A DNA stretch of 64,000 bases from Rubellimicrobium mesophilum DSM 19309 (GCF_000600335.2 NZ_KK088556.1:1-64000), one strand, 5' to 3'. Counted from the first letter of the stretch, positions 1 through 8,053 are shown. Translations and numbers: made by a program. The notes: generated by a model not told the origin, from the letters alone.

Positions 1-329
1 CCGGCATCCGTTCGTCTGGGGCCGGCGGCGCCGGCACCAGCCACGACGCCAGCCCGGGATCGCTCTGCCGCCAAAAGCAGCCTGACTTGCCGGATGAACC
101 ACTTAGCAGCGAACCGTTAGCAAACTGTTGACGGCGGGCGGATCGCGCCACGGGCGGCCGGTGAACGCTTCCAGGCGAGACTCGGGATCGTGGGAACCGT
201 GCAGGTCCCGTAGGGCGGGCTTCAGCCCGCCATCGGCGCTCCGGCTGGCGAGTGGCATGGCGGGCTGAAGCCCGCCCTACGGAGCTGGGCCGAACCGTGC
301 TACCCTCCCGGCAGAACAGGGAGGTTCCC
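1..329. other. Intergenic stretch at the window edge
   Basis: I see no supportable gene in the first 329 bases. The stretch is less GC-rich around 85–140 than the genes that follow. It holds the inverted repeat described at 208–282 and ends with the ribosome binding site (AGGGAGG, about 318–324) of the gene that starts at 330. The 3' end of a gene lying to the left of the window cannot be excluded. Confidence 0.5.
208..282. repeat. GTAG-headed inverted repeat pair (REP/BIME-like)
   Basis: Two 26-base arms, 208–233 and 257–282, are perfect reverse complements separated by 23 bases. Each arm is itself a hairpin with the core GTAGGGCGGG…CCCGCC. The same core recurs near 16019, 24085, 28535 and 30626, always between or at the ends of genes. 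The GTAG head and the paired inverted layout match REP elements mobilised by TnpA-REP (RAYT) transposases; no such transposase is encoded in this window. Confidence 0.75.
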
Positions 330-857
330 ATGGCCAACCCCATCCCCGCCGACCTCCGCGCGCCCGACGCGCCGCTGCCGGAAACCGCGCCGCCGGGGAC
401 GCGCATCGGGCACGTCCACCTCAAGGTCTCGGACCTCGAGCGCGCCATCGCCTTCTACCGGGACGTCCTCGGGCTGGAGCTGCAGGCGCGCTACGGGAAC
501 CAGGCCGCGTTCCTATCGGCGGGGGGCTATCACCACCACATCGGCCTCAACACCTGGGAGAGCGCGGGCGGCACCGCTCCCCCGCCCGGGCACACGGGGC
601 TCTACCACACGGCCCTGCTCTATCCCGACCGCCGCGCCTTGGCGCAGGCGCTCGCCCGGGCGCTCAGGGCCGGGGTGAAGCTCGACGGCCATGCCGATCA
701 CGGGGTGAGCGAGGCGGTCTATTTCCGCGACCCGGACGGCAACGGGATCGAGATCTACCGCGACCGCCCCGAATCCGAATGGCCGCGCACCCCGGACGGC
801 GGGCCCGCCATGTCGAACGCCCCGCTCGACCTCCACGCGCTGCTGGCCGAGGCCTGA
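330..857 (+). CDS. VOC family protein (glyoxalase / ring-cleavage dioxygenase fold)
   Basis: A 175-residue cytoplasmic protein of the vicinal oxygen chelate superfamily. Residues 24–45 carry the typical opening GHVHLKVSDLERAIAFYRDV and about residue 125–145 the second half-motif VYFRDPDGNGIEIYRDR, with metal-ligand type His and Glu residues (HVHLKV, HTALL, NGIEIY). Only one betaalphabetabetabeta pair is complete, as in small glyoxalase/bleomycin-resistance-like members, so the substrate is unknown; catechol-type dioxygenase (CatE-like) relatives are the closest named family. An upstream in-frame start exists at 252, but the ATG at 330 is preceded by AGGGAGG and removes a stretch that reads through the repeat element. 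It converges with the next gene, only 3 bases between stop codons. Confidence 0.85.
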   Translation: MANPIPADLRAPDAPLPETAPPGTRIGHVHLKVSDLERAIAFYRDVLGLELQARYGNQAAFLSAGGYHHHIGLNTWESAGGTAPPPGHTGLYHTALLYPDRRALAQALARALRAGVKLDGHADHGVSEAVYFRDPDGNGIEIYRDRPESEWPRTPDGGPAMSNAPLDLHALLAEA

Positions 858-869
858 GCCTCAGGCCTC
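849..869. terminator. Palindromic stem-loop covering two convergent stop codons
   Basis: GAGGCCTGA, a 3-base loop, then TCAGGCCTC forms a perfect 9-bp stem. The TGA of the plus-strand VOC gene (855–857) and the TGA of the minus-strand gene (861–863) both lie in it. It reads the same on either strand, so it could act for both transcripts, but it has no T-tract, so terminator function is inferred. Confidence 0.4.
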
Positions 870-1253
870 CTCCCAGGCGCGGCGCAGCTCCGCCTCCTCG
901 GCCATCTCGCCGCGTCGCATCAGGAAGCGGCCGCTCCAGATGCCGGGGATCGTCCAGGCGCCCTCGATCTCCGTCCGGTCGGCCGAGAGGCGCCCGGCGT
1001 AGAGCACCGTATGCTGCCAGGCCCCCTCGTAGGTCTTGGTGAACTCCACCGTGCCGCCGCCCTCGCGCCCCGCCACGGCGGCGCCGAGCGCGAGGGGCGT
1101 CCCCTCGGCGCCCGCGGCGGCCTCCTGCGTGCGGCCGCTGAAGCCCGACCCGTGCGAGATCAGCGTGGCCACGAAGAAGACGGGCCGTAGACGCTCGGGA
1201 TAGCTGTAGAGCCCGTGCCAGAGGCCGGTCATGGAGGCGGGGTCGCGCGACAT
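861..1253 (-). CDS. Conserved hypothetical protein
   Basis: A 130-residue protein with no signal peptide or membrane segment and no motif I recognise. The sequence after the start contains MTGLWHGLYSYP, then a glycine- and beta-rich pattern (ISHGSGFSGRTQE, TVEFTKTYEGAWQHTVLYAG, IPGIWSGRFLMRR), which suggests a small lipocalin-like or beta-barrel fold that binds a ligand; this is inference from pattern only. The likely translation start is either 1253 or the internal Met eight codons later. It converges on the VOC gene and lies head-to-tail with the L,D-transpeptidase gene upstream on the same strand (64-base gap). Confidence 0.65.
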   Translation of the reverse strand: MSRDPASMTGLWHGLYSYPERLRPVFFVATLISHGSGFSGRTQEAAAGAEGTPLALGAAVAGREGGGTVEFTKTYEGAWQHTVLYAGRLSADRTEIEGAWTIPGIWSGRFLMRRGEMAEEAELRRAWEEA

Positions 1254-1316
1254 GGGCCAGAGACTACCGCGCGGCCCGGCGCCCGGACAAGGCCAGGCGC
1301 CGCCTCAGGGCCCCCG

Positions 1317-1871
1317 TCAGATCAGCCGCACCTGCGTGCCGACCTGGACATGCCCGAAGAGCTCGGTGATGTGCTCGTTGAAGAGCCCGATGCAGCCGTC
1401 CGACGAGGGCCGCCCGATCTTGCGCGTGTCGTGGGTGCCGTGGATGCGGTAGTACTGCCACGACAGGTAGAGCGCGTAGGGCCCGAGCGGGTTGCGGGGG
1501 TCGCCGCCCGGCATCACGGCGGGCCAGTCGGGGAAGCGCTCGCGCATCGACGGCGTGGGCGTCCAGGTCGGCGCCACCTTCTTCTCCACGACCTGCGTGT
1601 AGCCGCGCCGCGTCAGCTCCTCGGTCGCGGGGACGGAGGTCGGGAACAGGCGGTAGGTGGCGCCGTCCGCCGACCAGTAGTGCAGCGCCCGGCTTCCGGT
1701 GTCCGCGACGATGGCGCCCACGCCCAGGGTCTCGAAGTGGTCGCGCCAGTCCATCTGCCGCAGGGCCGAGATGTTGCGCGGCGGCGTCTCCGCCCAGGCG
1801 CGCGACACCAGGGCGGGGGCGGCGAGCGCGCAGAGGCTCGCGCCGAGGAGGCTGCGACGGGTCAGGGGCAT
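1317..1871 (-). CDS. L,D-transpeptidase (YkuD domain), exported
   Basis: A 184-residue exported enzyme expected to cross-link peptidoglycan or anchor proteins to it in the periplasm. The N-terminus (TRRSLLGASLCALAAPALVS then AWA) is a signal peptide with two arginines, possibly Tat-dependent. The YkuD domain runs from about residue 50 to the end. The active-site region reads IHGTHDTRKIGRPSSDGCIG, with catalytic Cys160 and His144. The usual (S/T)HGC(I/V)R is SDGCIG here: Asp replaces the His and Gly the Arg before and after the Cys block. The start at 1871 places the signal peptide at the N-terminus and is the natural choice. Confidence 0.88.
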   Translation of the reverse strand: MPLTRRSLLGASLCALAAPALVSRAWAETPPRNISALRQMDWRDHFETLGVGAIVADTGSRALHYWSADGATYRLFPTSVPATEELTRRGYTQVVEKKVAPTWTPTPSMRERFPDWPAVMPGGDPRNPLGPYALYLSWQYYRIHGTHDTRKIGRPSSDGCIGLFNEHITELFGHVQVGTQVRLI

Positions 1872-2017
1872 TCGAGGTCTCCATTGGTTCTGCTCGTCCG
1901 GCCAAGCTGGGAAGTGTGCAGGGCCGCCTCAAGGCTCGGCCTCCGAAATCGGCCGGGCCGTTGCAACCCTGCCGGCCTTCCGTCACATTCGAGCTGCGCA
2001 GCCAGGGGGGACAGGGC

Positions 2018-2473
2018 GTGCGGAAATTCCTCGTCGTGCTCGACGACACGCGCGAATGCCTGAACGCGATGCGCTTCGCCGCCATGCGCGCGTCCAAGAC
2101 CGGCGGCGGCGTGGTGGTCCTTTCCATCATCTCGCCCGCCGACTTCGGCGCCTGGGTCGGCGTCGGCGACATCATGCGCGAGGAGGCGCGCGAGCGGATC
2201 GAGGTCCACTACGAGGTCTTCGCCAAGTGGATGCGCGACCGCCAGGGCGTGAGCCCCGAGCTCGTCATCCGCGAGGGCGAGGCCGTCCCCGAGATCATCG
2301 CGCTGATCCGCGACGACCCCGAGATCGGCGTCCTCGTCCTGGGCGCGGGGACCGACAACAAGGGGCCGGGCCCCCTCGTGACCGCGCTGACCAAGCAGTC
2401 GGGGACGCTTTCCGTGCCCATCACCATCGTGCCGGGCGACCTCTCCAAGGAGCGGCTGGAGGCCATCACGTGA
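2018..2473 (+). CDS. Universal stress protein (UspA family)
   Basis: A 151-residue single-domain UspA-like protein. It opens with the beta1 strand KFLVVLDDT, and the C-terminal ATP-binding signature is degenerate but recognisable: VLVLGAGTDNKGPGPLVT followed by VPITIVPG, matching the Gx2Gx9G(S/T) region of ATP-binding Usp proteins. The frame extends upstream to 1916, but the GTG at 2018 is preceded by AGGGGGGACAGGG and gives the standard Usp N-terminus. The upstream extension has no similarity to the family. It stands 15 bases before the CPBP protease gene and is likely cotranscribed with it. It is transcribed divergently from the L,D-transpeptidase gene. Confidence 0.88.
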   Translation: MRKFLVVLDDTRECLNAMRFAAMRASKTGGGVVVLSIISPADFGAWVGVGDIMREEARERIEVHYEVFAKWMRDRQGVSPELVIREGEAVPEIIALIRDDPEIGVLVLGAGTDNKGPGPLVTALTKQSGTLSVPITIVPGDLSKERLEAIT

Positions 2474-2488
2474 GCCCCGGCCCCTGAG

Positions 2489-3109
2489 ATGGACCGCCGC
2501 CTCGCGCTGGGCGCCCTCCTCGCCACCCCCGTCCTCGCCGCGCTGCTGCTCGGGCTGGGGACGATCCTGCCGCCGCTCGGCGCCTGGGCTCTGGGCCTCC
2601 TCGCCTACTGGGCGGGCCTCGGGGCGGCGCTTCGGGCCTTCTCCGACGGCGACACCCTGGCCGAGCTCGCGGTCGCGCGCTCCCCGGGGTGGCTCGTCAC
2701 GCTGTTCCTGGCGCTGCCCCCGATCCTGCTCGGCGCCGCGACGCTGCGGCTCCTGGGGCGGGAGCCCCTGCCGCTCCATGTGCTCCTTGCCGCCGGGCTG
2801 GGGGCCATCGTCAACGCCACGCTCGAGGAGCTCTTCTGGCGCGGCGCCCTGCTGCCCCGGGCCACGCCCCGCGCGGCGGCGGGGGCGCTGGGGCTCTTCA
2901 CGCTGTTCCACCTGGCCTGGCTCGGCGCGCTGGGGCTCGAGACCGGGGCGGGCCCGCTGGCCCCGGTGCTGGCGGCCCTGGCCCTGGGCGGGGTCTGGAC
3001 CGCCGCGCGGCTCGTCACCGGAACGGTCGGCGCGGGCATCCTGGGCCACGCGGCCGTCAACCTCTTCGCCTTCGCCGGCGTGGCCGCCCGCAACTGGGGC
3101 GCCGCCTAG
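2489..3109 (+). CDS. CPBP family intramembrane metalloprotease
   Basis: A 206-residue hydrophobic protein with about six membrane helices. The CPBP (CAAX protease and bacteriocin-processing, formerly Abi) signature is present in order: EELFWRG with Glu113, Glu114 and Arg118, then FHLAWLG near residue 150, then GHAAVNLF near residue 190. These supply the Glu/His metal-binding residues. Known members process prenylated proteins in eukaryotes and confer bacteriocin immunity or regulate membrane proteins in bacteria; the substrate here is unknown. It follows the Usp gene by 15 bases. Confidence 0.85.
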   Translation: MDRRLALGALLATPVLAALLLGLGTILPPLGAWALGLLAYWAGLGAALRAFSDGDTLAELAVARSPGWLVTLFLALPPILLGAATLRLLGREPLPLHVLLAAGLGAIVNATLEELFWRGALLPRATPRAAAGALGLFTLFHLAWLGALGLETGAGPLAPVLAALALGGVWTAARLVTGTVGAGILGHAAVNLFAFAGVAARNWGAA

Positions 3110-3277
3110 AGGACCCGAACGCCGTCCAGGACGGGCGGGTTCCCCTCCTCGGGTCAAAAATCATTGCTGTCCAGCGCCTTGCCTTGTATCACATCACCAC
3201 CCATCTCTTGTCGGGTCCCGGCCGGGCCCCCTTGGGCGCGCGCCGATTATTTCTGAAGGCCTGGAAAGGAACACAGG

Positions 3278-3703
3278 ATGAAGACGATTCTTATGCTGAC
3301 CACTGCGGCGCTGCTCGGCACCGCGGGTCTGGTCGCCGCACAGGAGACCACGGCGACCGAAGACGCGTTCGGCCTGGCGCAGGTGCAGGAAGACAACATG
3401 CTCGTCGAGCTGCCGCTCGTCACCGCGACGGCGGACGGCACGGTCGAGATCCGCGGCATCGCCGGCGATCAGGAAGGTCAGGTCTTCGGCTCCCAGCCCG
3501 TGACCGCAGGCGCCAACGAGAACGTCCGCGTCACGCTCCTCCAGGCCCCGAACGCCGAAACGGTCCTGGCCGTGCTCGTGATCGACGGCGCCGACGTGGC
3601 CTCGCAGGAAATCCGGCTCTCCGCGCCCGGCGGCGACTCCAGCAGCGGCGGTGAGGAAGACGGCGACAGCGAAGGCGAGGCCGGCTCCGACAGCAACGGC
3701 TGA
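3278..3703 (+). CDS. Hypothetical secreted protein with acidic Gly/Ser tail
   Basis: A 141-residue protein with a clear signal peptide (MKTILMLTTAALLGTAGLVA, cleavage after AAQ or so). The mature part has a beta-rich middle (MLVELPLVTATADGTVEIRG, VRVTLLQAP, VLAVLVIDGADVASQEIRLS) and a C-terminal tail of about 30 residues made of Gly, Ser, Glu and Asp. I do not recognise the family. The tail looks like a flexible polyanionic linker, perhaps for calcium or salt-rich surroundings. A ribosome binding site GGAAAGGA precedes the ATG. It is a single gene facing the same way as the protease gene after it. Confidence 0.7.
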   Translation: MKTILMLTTAALLGTAGLVAAQETTATEDAFGLAQVQEDNMLVELPLVTATADGTVEIRGIAGDQEGQVFGSQPVTAGANENVRVTLLQAPNAETVLAVLVIDGADVASQEIRLSAPGGDSSSGGEEDGDSEGEAGSDSNG

Positions 3704-3828
3704 CGCCGTTCGGCGATCAAACCTTCGAGGTGTCGGGGAGACCCGGCGCCTCGTTCCGTTTCGGGGCTCGGCCCATTGCTGCGGGGCGCGGGGCATCTAC
3801 CATCCTCCTTCGACCGGGAGGTGGCGTG

Positions 3829-5256
3829 ATGCGTGACCTGTGGTTCGTCGTGGCGTTCCTGCTCTGGCCGCTCGCGGTCCTGGCGCAGGAGGGGCCGCCC
3901 CTCGATCCCCGGGACCTCGACCCGCAGGACGCCCGCTTCCTCCAGGCGGCGCTGGTCTGGTCCGGCGACTACGTCGGGCTGACCGACGGCGACTGGGGCG
4001 AGAGGAGCCAGGGCGCGCTGGAGGCCTGGCTCGGCCGGGCCGGCTCCGGGGCCGGAACAGCCACCGGATCGGCGCTCCTCCCTCTCCTGGCCGACTTCGT
4101 GGAGGAAGGGGCCGCGAACGGCTGGGCGACCTTCAACCTCGACGGCACGCTGACCGTGGCCCTGCCCTCCACGCTGCTTGTCCCCGCACCCGACAAGCCC
4201 GGCGTCATGGAGTTCCGCAGCCCCGCGGACGACCTCGTGTTCCGCATCCTCTTCGGCACGCCGGCCGAGGCGCGGGACATGCACGACTGGATGACGGGCG
4301 CCCATGCCGGCCCCGAGGCCCCCTACCGCAGCGAGCGCGGCGACCGCCTCGTCTCGGCCGTCACGCTCGCGAATGGCAAGCGGGTCTATCTGCGCTCGGC
4401 CATGGTCGATGGCGTCGCCGTGTCCATGCAGGTGGTGAGCGAGCCCTGGCAGAGGCCGCGCGCCGACCTGATCGCCTCCTCGATGCAATGGGGCTCGGCT
4501 CCGGACCTAGTGCCCACCCCCGGAGGCGCGCTGGAGGCGATCCTCCTCGGCCCCGGCGAGCCGCCCCGGGTGGCCTCGGCGCCGAGGCCGACCCTCCCGC
4601 CCAAGGCGCCGCAACCCGTGTCGTCCTCGGGGCCCATCGGCACCGGGACAGGCTTCTACGTCAACAACACCGACGTGGTGACCGCCGCCCATGTGGTCGA
4701 GGGCTGCCGCGACCTGCGGCTCGAGGACGGCTCCGCGCTGCGGGTCCTGTCAGCCGACCGGACCCTGGATGTGGCGGTCCTGACAGCCGAGCACAGATCT
4801 GCGCAGTGGCTTCCGATCAGTTCGGAGACGGGTCCCAGGCTCGGCCAGCCGGTCCTCGCCCTGGGCTACCCCTTCACCAGCCTGGAGATCATGGCGAACC
4901 AGGGCCTTTCGGTGACGGGAGGCAACATCAGCGCCCTACCCCGCGTCGCCGACCCGACCTCGCGGATCATGATCTCCGCTCCAGTTCAGCCCGGCAACAG
5001 CGGCGGCCCTCTCCTGAGCAACCGTGGCGCCGTGCTGGGCGTGGTTGTGGAGCGATTGGACGATCTCGTTGTGCTGGAGAACACAGGCACCCTGCCCCAG
5101 AACATGAACAGGGCGACCTCGGTCCAGCAGCTCGTCCCTTTCCTCGAGTCGGCCCATGTCCTTTTTCCCGCCGCCGGGGACACCCCGGAGACCGACCTCT
5201 CGCAGGGCATCCCTGACGCGATCCAGGAGGCCGTGGTGCTGATCGTCTGCTTCTGA
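3829..5256 (+). CDS. Trypsin-like serine protease, exported, with N-terminal accessory domains
   Basis: A 475-residue periplasmic or secreted endopeptidase. Residues 1–20 form a signal peptide ending in LAVLAQ. Residues 25–75 look like a peptidoglycan-binding or lysozyme-like helical module (LDPQDARFLQAALVWSGDY…GALEAWLG), followed by a domain of about 150 residues I cannot name, and a Pro-rich linker (250–275). The S1/HtrA-like protease domain fills the C-terminal half, with the triad His288 (VTAAHVV), Asp314 (RTLDVAVL) and Ser391 (PGNSGGP). No PDZ domain follows, unlike DegP. The ATG at 3829 is preceded by GGGAGGTGG and gives the signal peptide directly; upstream in-frame codons do not. Confidence 0.88.
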   Translation: MRDLWFVVAFLLWPLAVLAQEGPPLDPRDLDPQDARFLQAALVWSGDYVGLTDGDWGERSQGALEAWLGRAGSGAGTATGSALLPLLADFVEEGAANGWATFNLDGTLTVALPSTLLVPAPDKPGVMEFRSPADDLVFRILFGTPAEARDMHDWMTGAHAGPEAPYRSERGDRLVSAVTLANGKRVYLRSAMVDGVAVSMQVVSEPWQRPRADLIASSMQWGSAPDLVPTPGGALEAILLGPGEPPRVASAPRPTLPPKAPQPVSSSGPIGTGTGFYVNNTDVVTAAHVVEGCRDLRLEDGSALRVLSADRTLDVAVLTAEHRSAQWLPISSETGPRLGQPVLALGYPFTSLEIMANQGLSVTGGNISALPRVADPTSRIMISAPVQPGNSGGPLLSNRGAVLGVVVERLDDLVVLENTGTLPQNMNRATSVQQLVPFLESAHVLFPAAGDTPETDLSQGIPDAIQEAVVLIVCF

Positions 5257-5329
5257 CTTAGAATCATTCCAAATCCTTGACGACGACGCCCCGAGGGCGC
5301 ATATCGGTGGCCTCACGCGAGAGGCCCCC

Positions 5330-5893
5330 ATGTTCATCCAGACCGAATCGACGCCCAACCCGGCCACGCTCAAGTTCCTGCCCGGCGAGACGGTGCTGGG
5401 CCGCGGCACCGCCGACCTCCCGGACGCGGAGTCCGCGCAGAAGTCGCCGCTGGGCCGCCGCATCTTCGCGGTGCCGGGCGTGACGGGCGTGTTCCTGGGC
5501 TCGGACTTCGTGACCGTGACCAAGGGCGCCGACGTGGAGTGGGACCACATCAAGCCCGCCATCCTCGGCGCGGTGATGGACCACTTCCAGTCGGGCGACC
5601 CGGTGATGCTGGACGCGGGCGCCGCCCCTTCGGCCCACGCCGCCCATGACGGCGAGGACGCGGCCATCGTCGAGCAGATCAAGGAGCTCCTCGACACGCG
5701 CGTCCGCCCGGCGGTGGCGCAGGACGGCGGCGACATCACCTTCCACGGCTTCGACCGGGGGGTGGTCTACCTCCACATGCAGGGCGCCTGCGCGGGCTGC
5801 CCCTCCTCGACCCTGACGCTCAAGATGGGCATCGAGAACCTGCTCCGGCACTACATCCCCGAGGTGACCGAGGTCCGGCCGGTTGCGGCCTGA
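5330..5893 (+). CDS. NifU family Fe-S cluster scaffold/carrier protein (Nfu type)
   Basis: A 187-residue cytoplasmic protein that carries or assembles [4Fe-4S] clusters. It has the two-domain Nfu architecture: an N-terminal Nfu_N domain (MFIQTESTPNPATLKFLPGE … ) and a C-terminal NifU domain from about residue 110, with the cluster-binding CxxC at Cys154 and Cys157 (GACAGCPSSTLTLKMGIE). Length is usual for alphaproteobacterial and mitochondrial Nfu. Its stop overlaps the TTG start of tsaB, so the two are translationally coupled. A GAGAGGCCCCC sequence stands before the ATG. Confidence 0.92.
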   Translation: MFIQTESTPNPATLKFLPGETVLGRGTADLPDAESAQKSPLGRRIFAVPGVTGVFLGSDFVTVTKGADVEWDHIKPAILGAVMDHFQSGDPVMLDAGAAPSAHAAHDGEDAAIVEQIKELLDTRVRPAVAQDGGDITFHGFDRGVVYLHMQGACAGCPSSTLTLKMGIENLLRHYIPEVTEVRPVAA

Positions 5894-6533
5894 GCCCCTC
5901 CTCCTCGCCTTCGACACGTCGGCCGCGCATTGCGCGGCCGCCTTGCTTTCGGGGGACCGGGTCCTCGCCTCGCGCGGGGAGGACATGGGCACCGGCCAGG
6001 CCGAGCGGCTCATGCCGATGCTGGAGGAGGTCCTGCGCGACGGCGGCGCCACCTGGCGCGACCTGTCCGCCCTGGGCGTCGGCACCGGCCCTGGCAACTT
6101 CACCGGCGTCCGCATCAGCGTCGCGGCGGCGCGCGGCCTCGCGCTGGGCCTGAAGGTTCCCGCGATCGGCGTCACCGCCTTCGAGGCGCTGGCCTGGGGC
6201 TTCGACGCGGTGCTGACCGCGCGGGACGCCCGGCTCGGGCAGGTCCACCTCCAGGCCTTCGGCCCCGCCGCCTTCGGGCCGGTGACGCAGGGGCTCGACG
6301 CCGCTCTCCCGCCGCTCCCGCCCGGCACCCCGGTCGTCGGCGACGTCGCGGAGGAGTTGGCCGCGCGCTTCGGCGGCACGCCGGCCGCCGCGAAGGCCCC
6401 GCTGGCCGAGGCCGTCGCGCGGATCGCCCGGTCGCGGCTCGGGCGGGACAACCCCCGTCCCGCTCCGCTCTACCTCCGCGCGCCGGATGCCGCACCGCCG
6501 CGCGACCCGGCGCCCGTCATCCTCCCCGGATGA
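5883..6533 (+). CDS. tsaB: tRNA threonylcarbamoyladenosine biosynthesis protein TsaB
   Basis: A 216-residue ASKHA-fold protein that partners TsaD and TsaE to make the t6A modification at position 37 of ANN-decoding tRNAs. Typical sequence marks are LLLAFDTSAAHCAAALLSG at the N-terminus and TGPGNFTGVRISVAAARGLA around residue 65–85. The start is a TTG at 5883 that lies inside the end of the Nfu gene; no ATG or GTG is available early enough to keep the conserved first beta strand. Its TGA overlaps the ATG of rimI by 4 bases (ATGA). Confidence 0.9.
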   Translation: MRPEPLLLAFDTSAAHCAAALLSGDRVLASRGEDMGTGQAERLMPMLEEVLRDGGATWRDLSALGVGTGPGNFTGVRISVAAARGLALGLKVPAIGVTAFEALAWGFDAVLTARDARLGQVHLQAFGPAAFGPVTQGLDAALPPLPPGTPVVGDVAEELAARFGGTPAAAKAPLAEAVARIARSRLGRDNPRPAPLYLRAPDAAPPRDPAPVILPG

Positions 6534-6940
6534 GCCCCGAAGCCCTGGCCGATCTCCACGCGGCCGCCTTCGCGCAGGACCGCCCCTGGACGACCCGGGA
6601 GTTCGCCTCGCTCCTGTCCCTGCCGGGGAGCCTTCTGCTCGGCGACCACCGCGCGGTCCTCCTCGGGCGCGTCACGCTGGACGAAGCCGAGGTCCTGACG
6701 CTGGCCACCCACCCCGGCCACCGCCGCCGGGGCCTCGCGGCGGCCCTCCTCGCGGGCTTCGAGGCGGAGGCCCGCGCCCGGGGCGCCGCTCGCGCCTTCC
6801 TGGAGGTCGCCGAGGACAACCTCCCCGCCCGCGCGCTCTACGAAGGCCATGGCTACGCCGAGGTCGGCCGCCGCCGCGCCTACTACGCGCGCGAGGGTGC
6901 CGCGCCCGTCGCGGCTCTGGTCCTCGCCCGCCCGCTCTGA
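6530..6940 (+). CDS. rimI: GNAT N-acetyltransferase, RimI-like (ribosomal protein S18 alanine acetyltransferase)
   Basis: A 136-residue GNAT acetyltransferase. The acetyl-CoA binding motif A is visible as HPGHRRRGLAAALL (near residue 65–78), followed by FLEVAEDNLPARALYEGHGY, the block typical of RimI. Position directly after tsaB, with a 4-base overlap, is the usual tsaB–rimI arrangement, which supports the RimI assignment over other GNAT enzymes. RimI acetylates the N-terminal alanine of S18 in enterobacteria; substrate here is inferred. Confidence 0.85.
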   Translation: MSPEALADLHAAAFAQDRPWTTREFASLLSLPGSLLLGDHRAVLLGRVTLDEAEVLTLATHPGHRRRGLAAALLAGFEAEARARGAARAFLEVAEDNLPARALYEGHGYAEVGRRRAYYAREGAAPVAALVLARPL

Positions 6941-6973
6941 CGCTCCGTCGCGCGGGACGCACGGAAATAGCAG

Positions 6974-7002
6974 TTGACCCTTCCAGCGCGCCGGTAGCTT
7001 AT
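6974..7002 (+). promoter_or_regulatory. Candidate sigma-70-type promoter of the nucleoside-uptake operon
   Basis: TTGACC at 6974–6979 and GCTTAT at 6997–7002 are separated by 17 bases and sit in a locally AT-richer stretch 55–85 bases before the BMP-protein start. The -35 box is good, the -10 box poor (3 of 6). Confidence 0.35.
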
Positions 7003-7057
7003 TTGGCGCCATGATACGGGACCCCAAGGCCCCCAACATCAAAGGACTGGGAGAGAC

Positions 7058-8053
7058 ATGACGAAGTTCACGACCCTTCTCGGCGCGTCGGCCGCCCTCG
7101 CGCTCGTGGCCGGGGCCGCGCTGGCCGAGCCCGCGATCATCTTCGACCTCGGCGGCAAGTTCGACAAGTCGTTCAACGAGAGCGCCAACGCCGGCGCCAC
7201 CCGCTGGGCCGAGGAGACCGGAGAGACCTTCGCCGAGTTCGAGCTGACCGCCGAGGCCCAGCGCGAGCAGGCCATCCGCCGCTTCGCCGAGCAGGGCAAG
7301 AGCCCGATCATCATGGTGGGCTTCATGTCCGCCACGCCTCTGAACGAGATCGCCCCCGACTACCCCGACACCAAGTTCGTGATCGTGGACGCCGTGGTGG
7401 ACCAGCCCAACGTCCGCTCGGTCGTCTTCAACGAGCATGAGGGCTCCTACCTCGTGGGGATGCTCGCCGCCATGGCCTCGCAGACCGGGACCGTGGGCTT
7501 CGTGGGCGGCATGGACATCCCGCTCATCCGCAAGTTCGGCTGCGGCTACGCCCAGGGCGTGATGGCGGCGAACCCCGACGCCACCGTGATCGCCAACTTC
7601 ACCGGCACCACCCCCGCCGCCTGGAACGACCCGGCCAAGGGCTCGGAGCTGACGCTGGCGCAGATCGGCCAGGGCGCCGACGTGGTCTATGCCGCCGCCG
7701 GCGGGACCGGCGTGGGCGTGCTCCAGACCGCCGCCGACGAGAACATCCTGTCGATCGGCGTGGACTCCAACCAGAACTACCTGCATCCGGGCCAGGTGCT
7801 GACCTCGATGGTCAAGCATGTGGACAACGCCGTCTACGAGGCCATGAAGGCGGGCGAGGCCGTCGAGACCGGCACGCAGGTCATGGGCGTCGCCAACGAG
7901 GGCGTGGGCTACGCGCTGGACGACAACAACGCGTCGCTCATCACCCCCGAGATGAAGGCCGCCGTGGACGAGGCCGCGGCCAAGATCGCCTCGGGCGAGA
8001 TCGAGGTCCACGACTACAGCGCCGACGAGAGCTGCCCCGCGATCCAGTTCTGA
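7058..8053 (+). CDS. BMP family ABC transporter substrate-binding protein (nucleoside type)
   Basis: A 331-residue periplasmic binding protein of the basic membrane protein (Bmp/Med/TmpC-PnrA) family, with a signal peptide ending in AALA (residues 1–23). Family marks include IFDLGGKFDKSFNESANAGA, VDAVVDQPNVRSVVFNEHEG, and GFVGGMDIPLIRKFGCGYAQG. PnrA-like members bind purine nucleosides. The next four genes, an ABC ATPase, two permeases and a purine-nucleoside phosphorylase, strongly support purine nucleosides as the ligand. A GGGAGAG ribosome binding site lies 6 bases before the ATG. A strong stem-loop separates it from the ATPase gene. Confidence 0.92.
   Translation: MTKFTTLLGASAALALVAGAALAEPAIIFDLGGKFDKSFNESANAGATRWAEETGETFAEFELTAEAQREQAIRRFAEQGKSPIIMVGFMSATPLNEIAPDYPDTKFVIVDAVVDQPNVRSVVFNEHEGSYLVGMLAAMASQTGTVGFVGGMDIPLIRKFGCGYAQGVMAANPDATVIANFTGTTPAAWNDPAKGSELTLAQIGQGADVVYAAAGGTGVGVLQTAADENILSIGVDSNQNYLHPGQVLTSMVKHVDNAVYEAMKAGEAVETGTQVMGVANEGVGYALDDNNASLITPEMKAAVDEAAAKIASGEIEVHDYSADESCPAIQF

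Noticed and set aside
6941-7057. Purine riboswitch before the nucleoside operon
   Set aside because: No conserved three-way-junction core is visible, and such aptamers are rare in this class.
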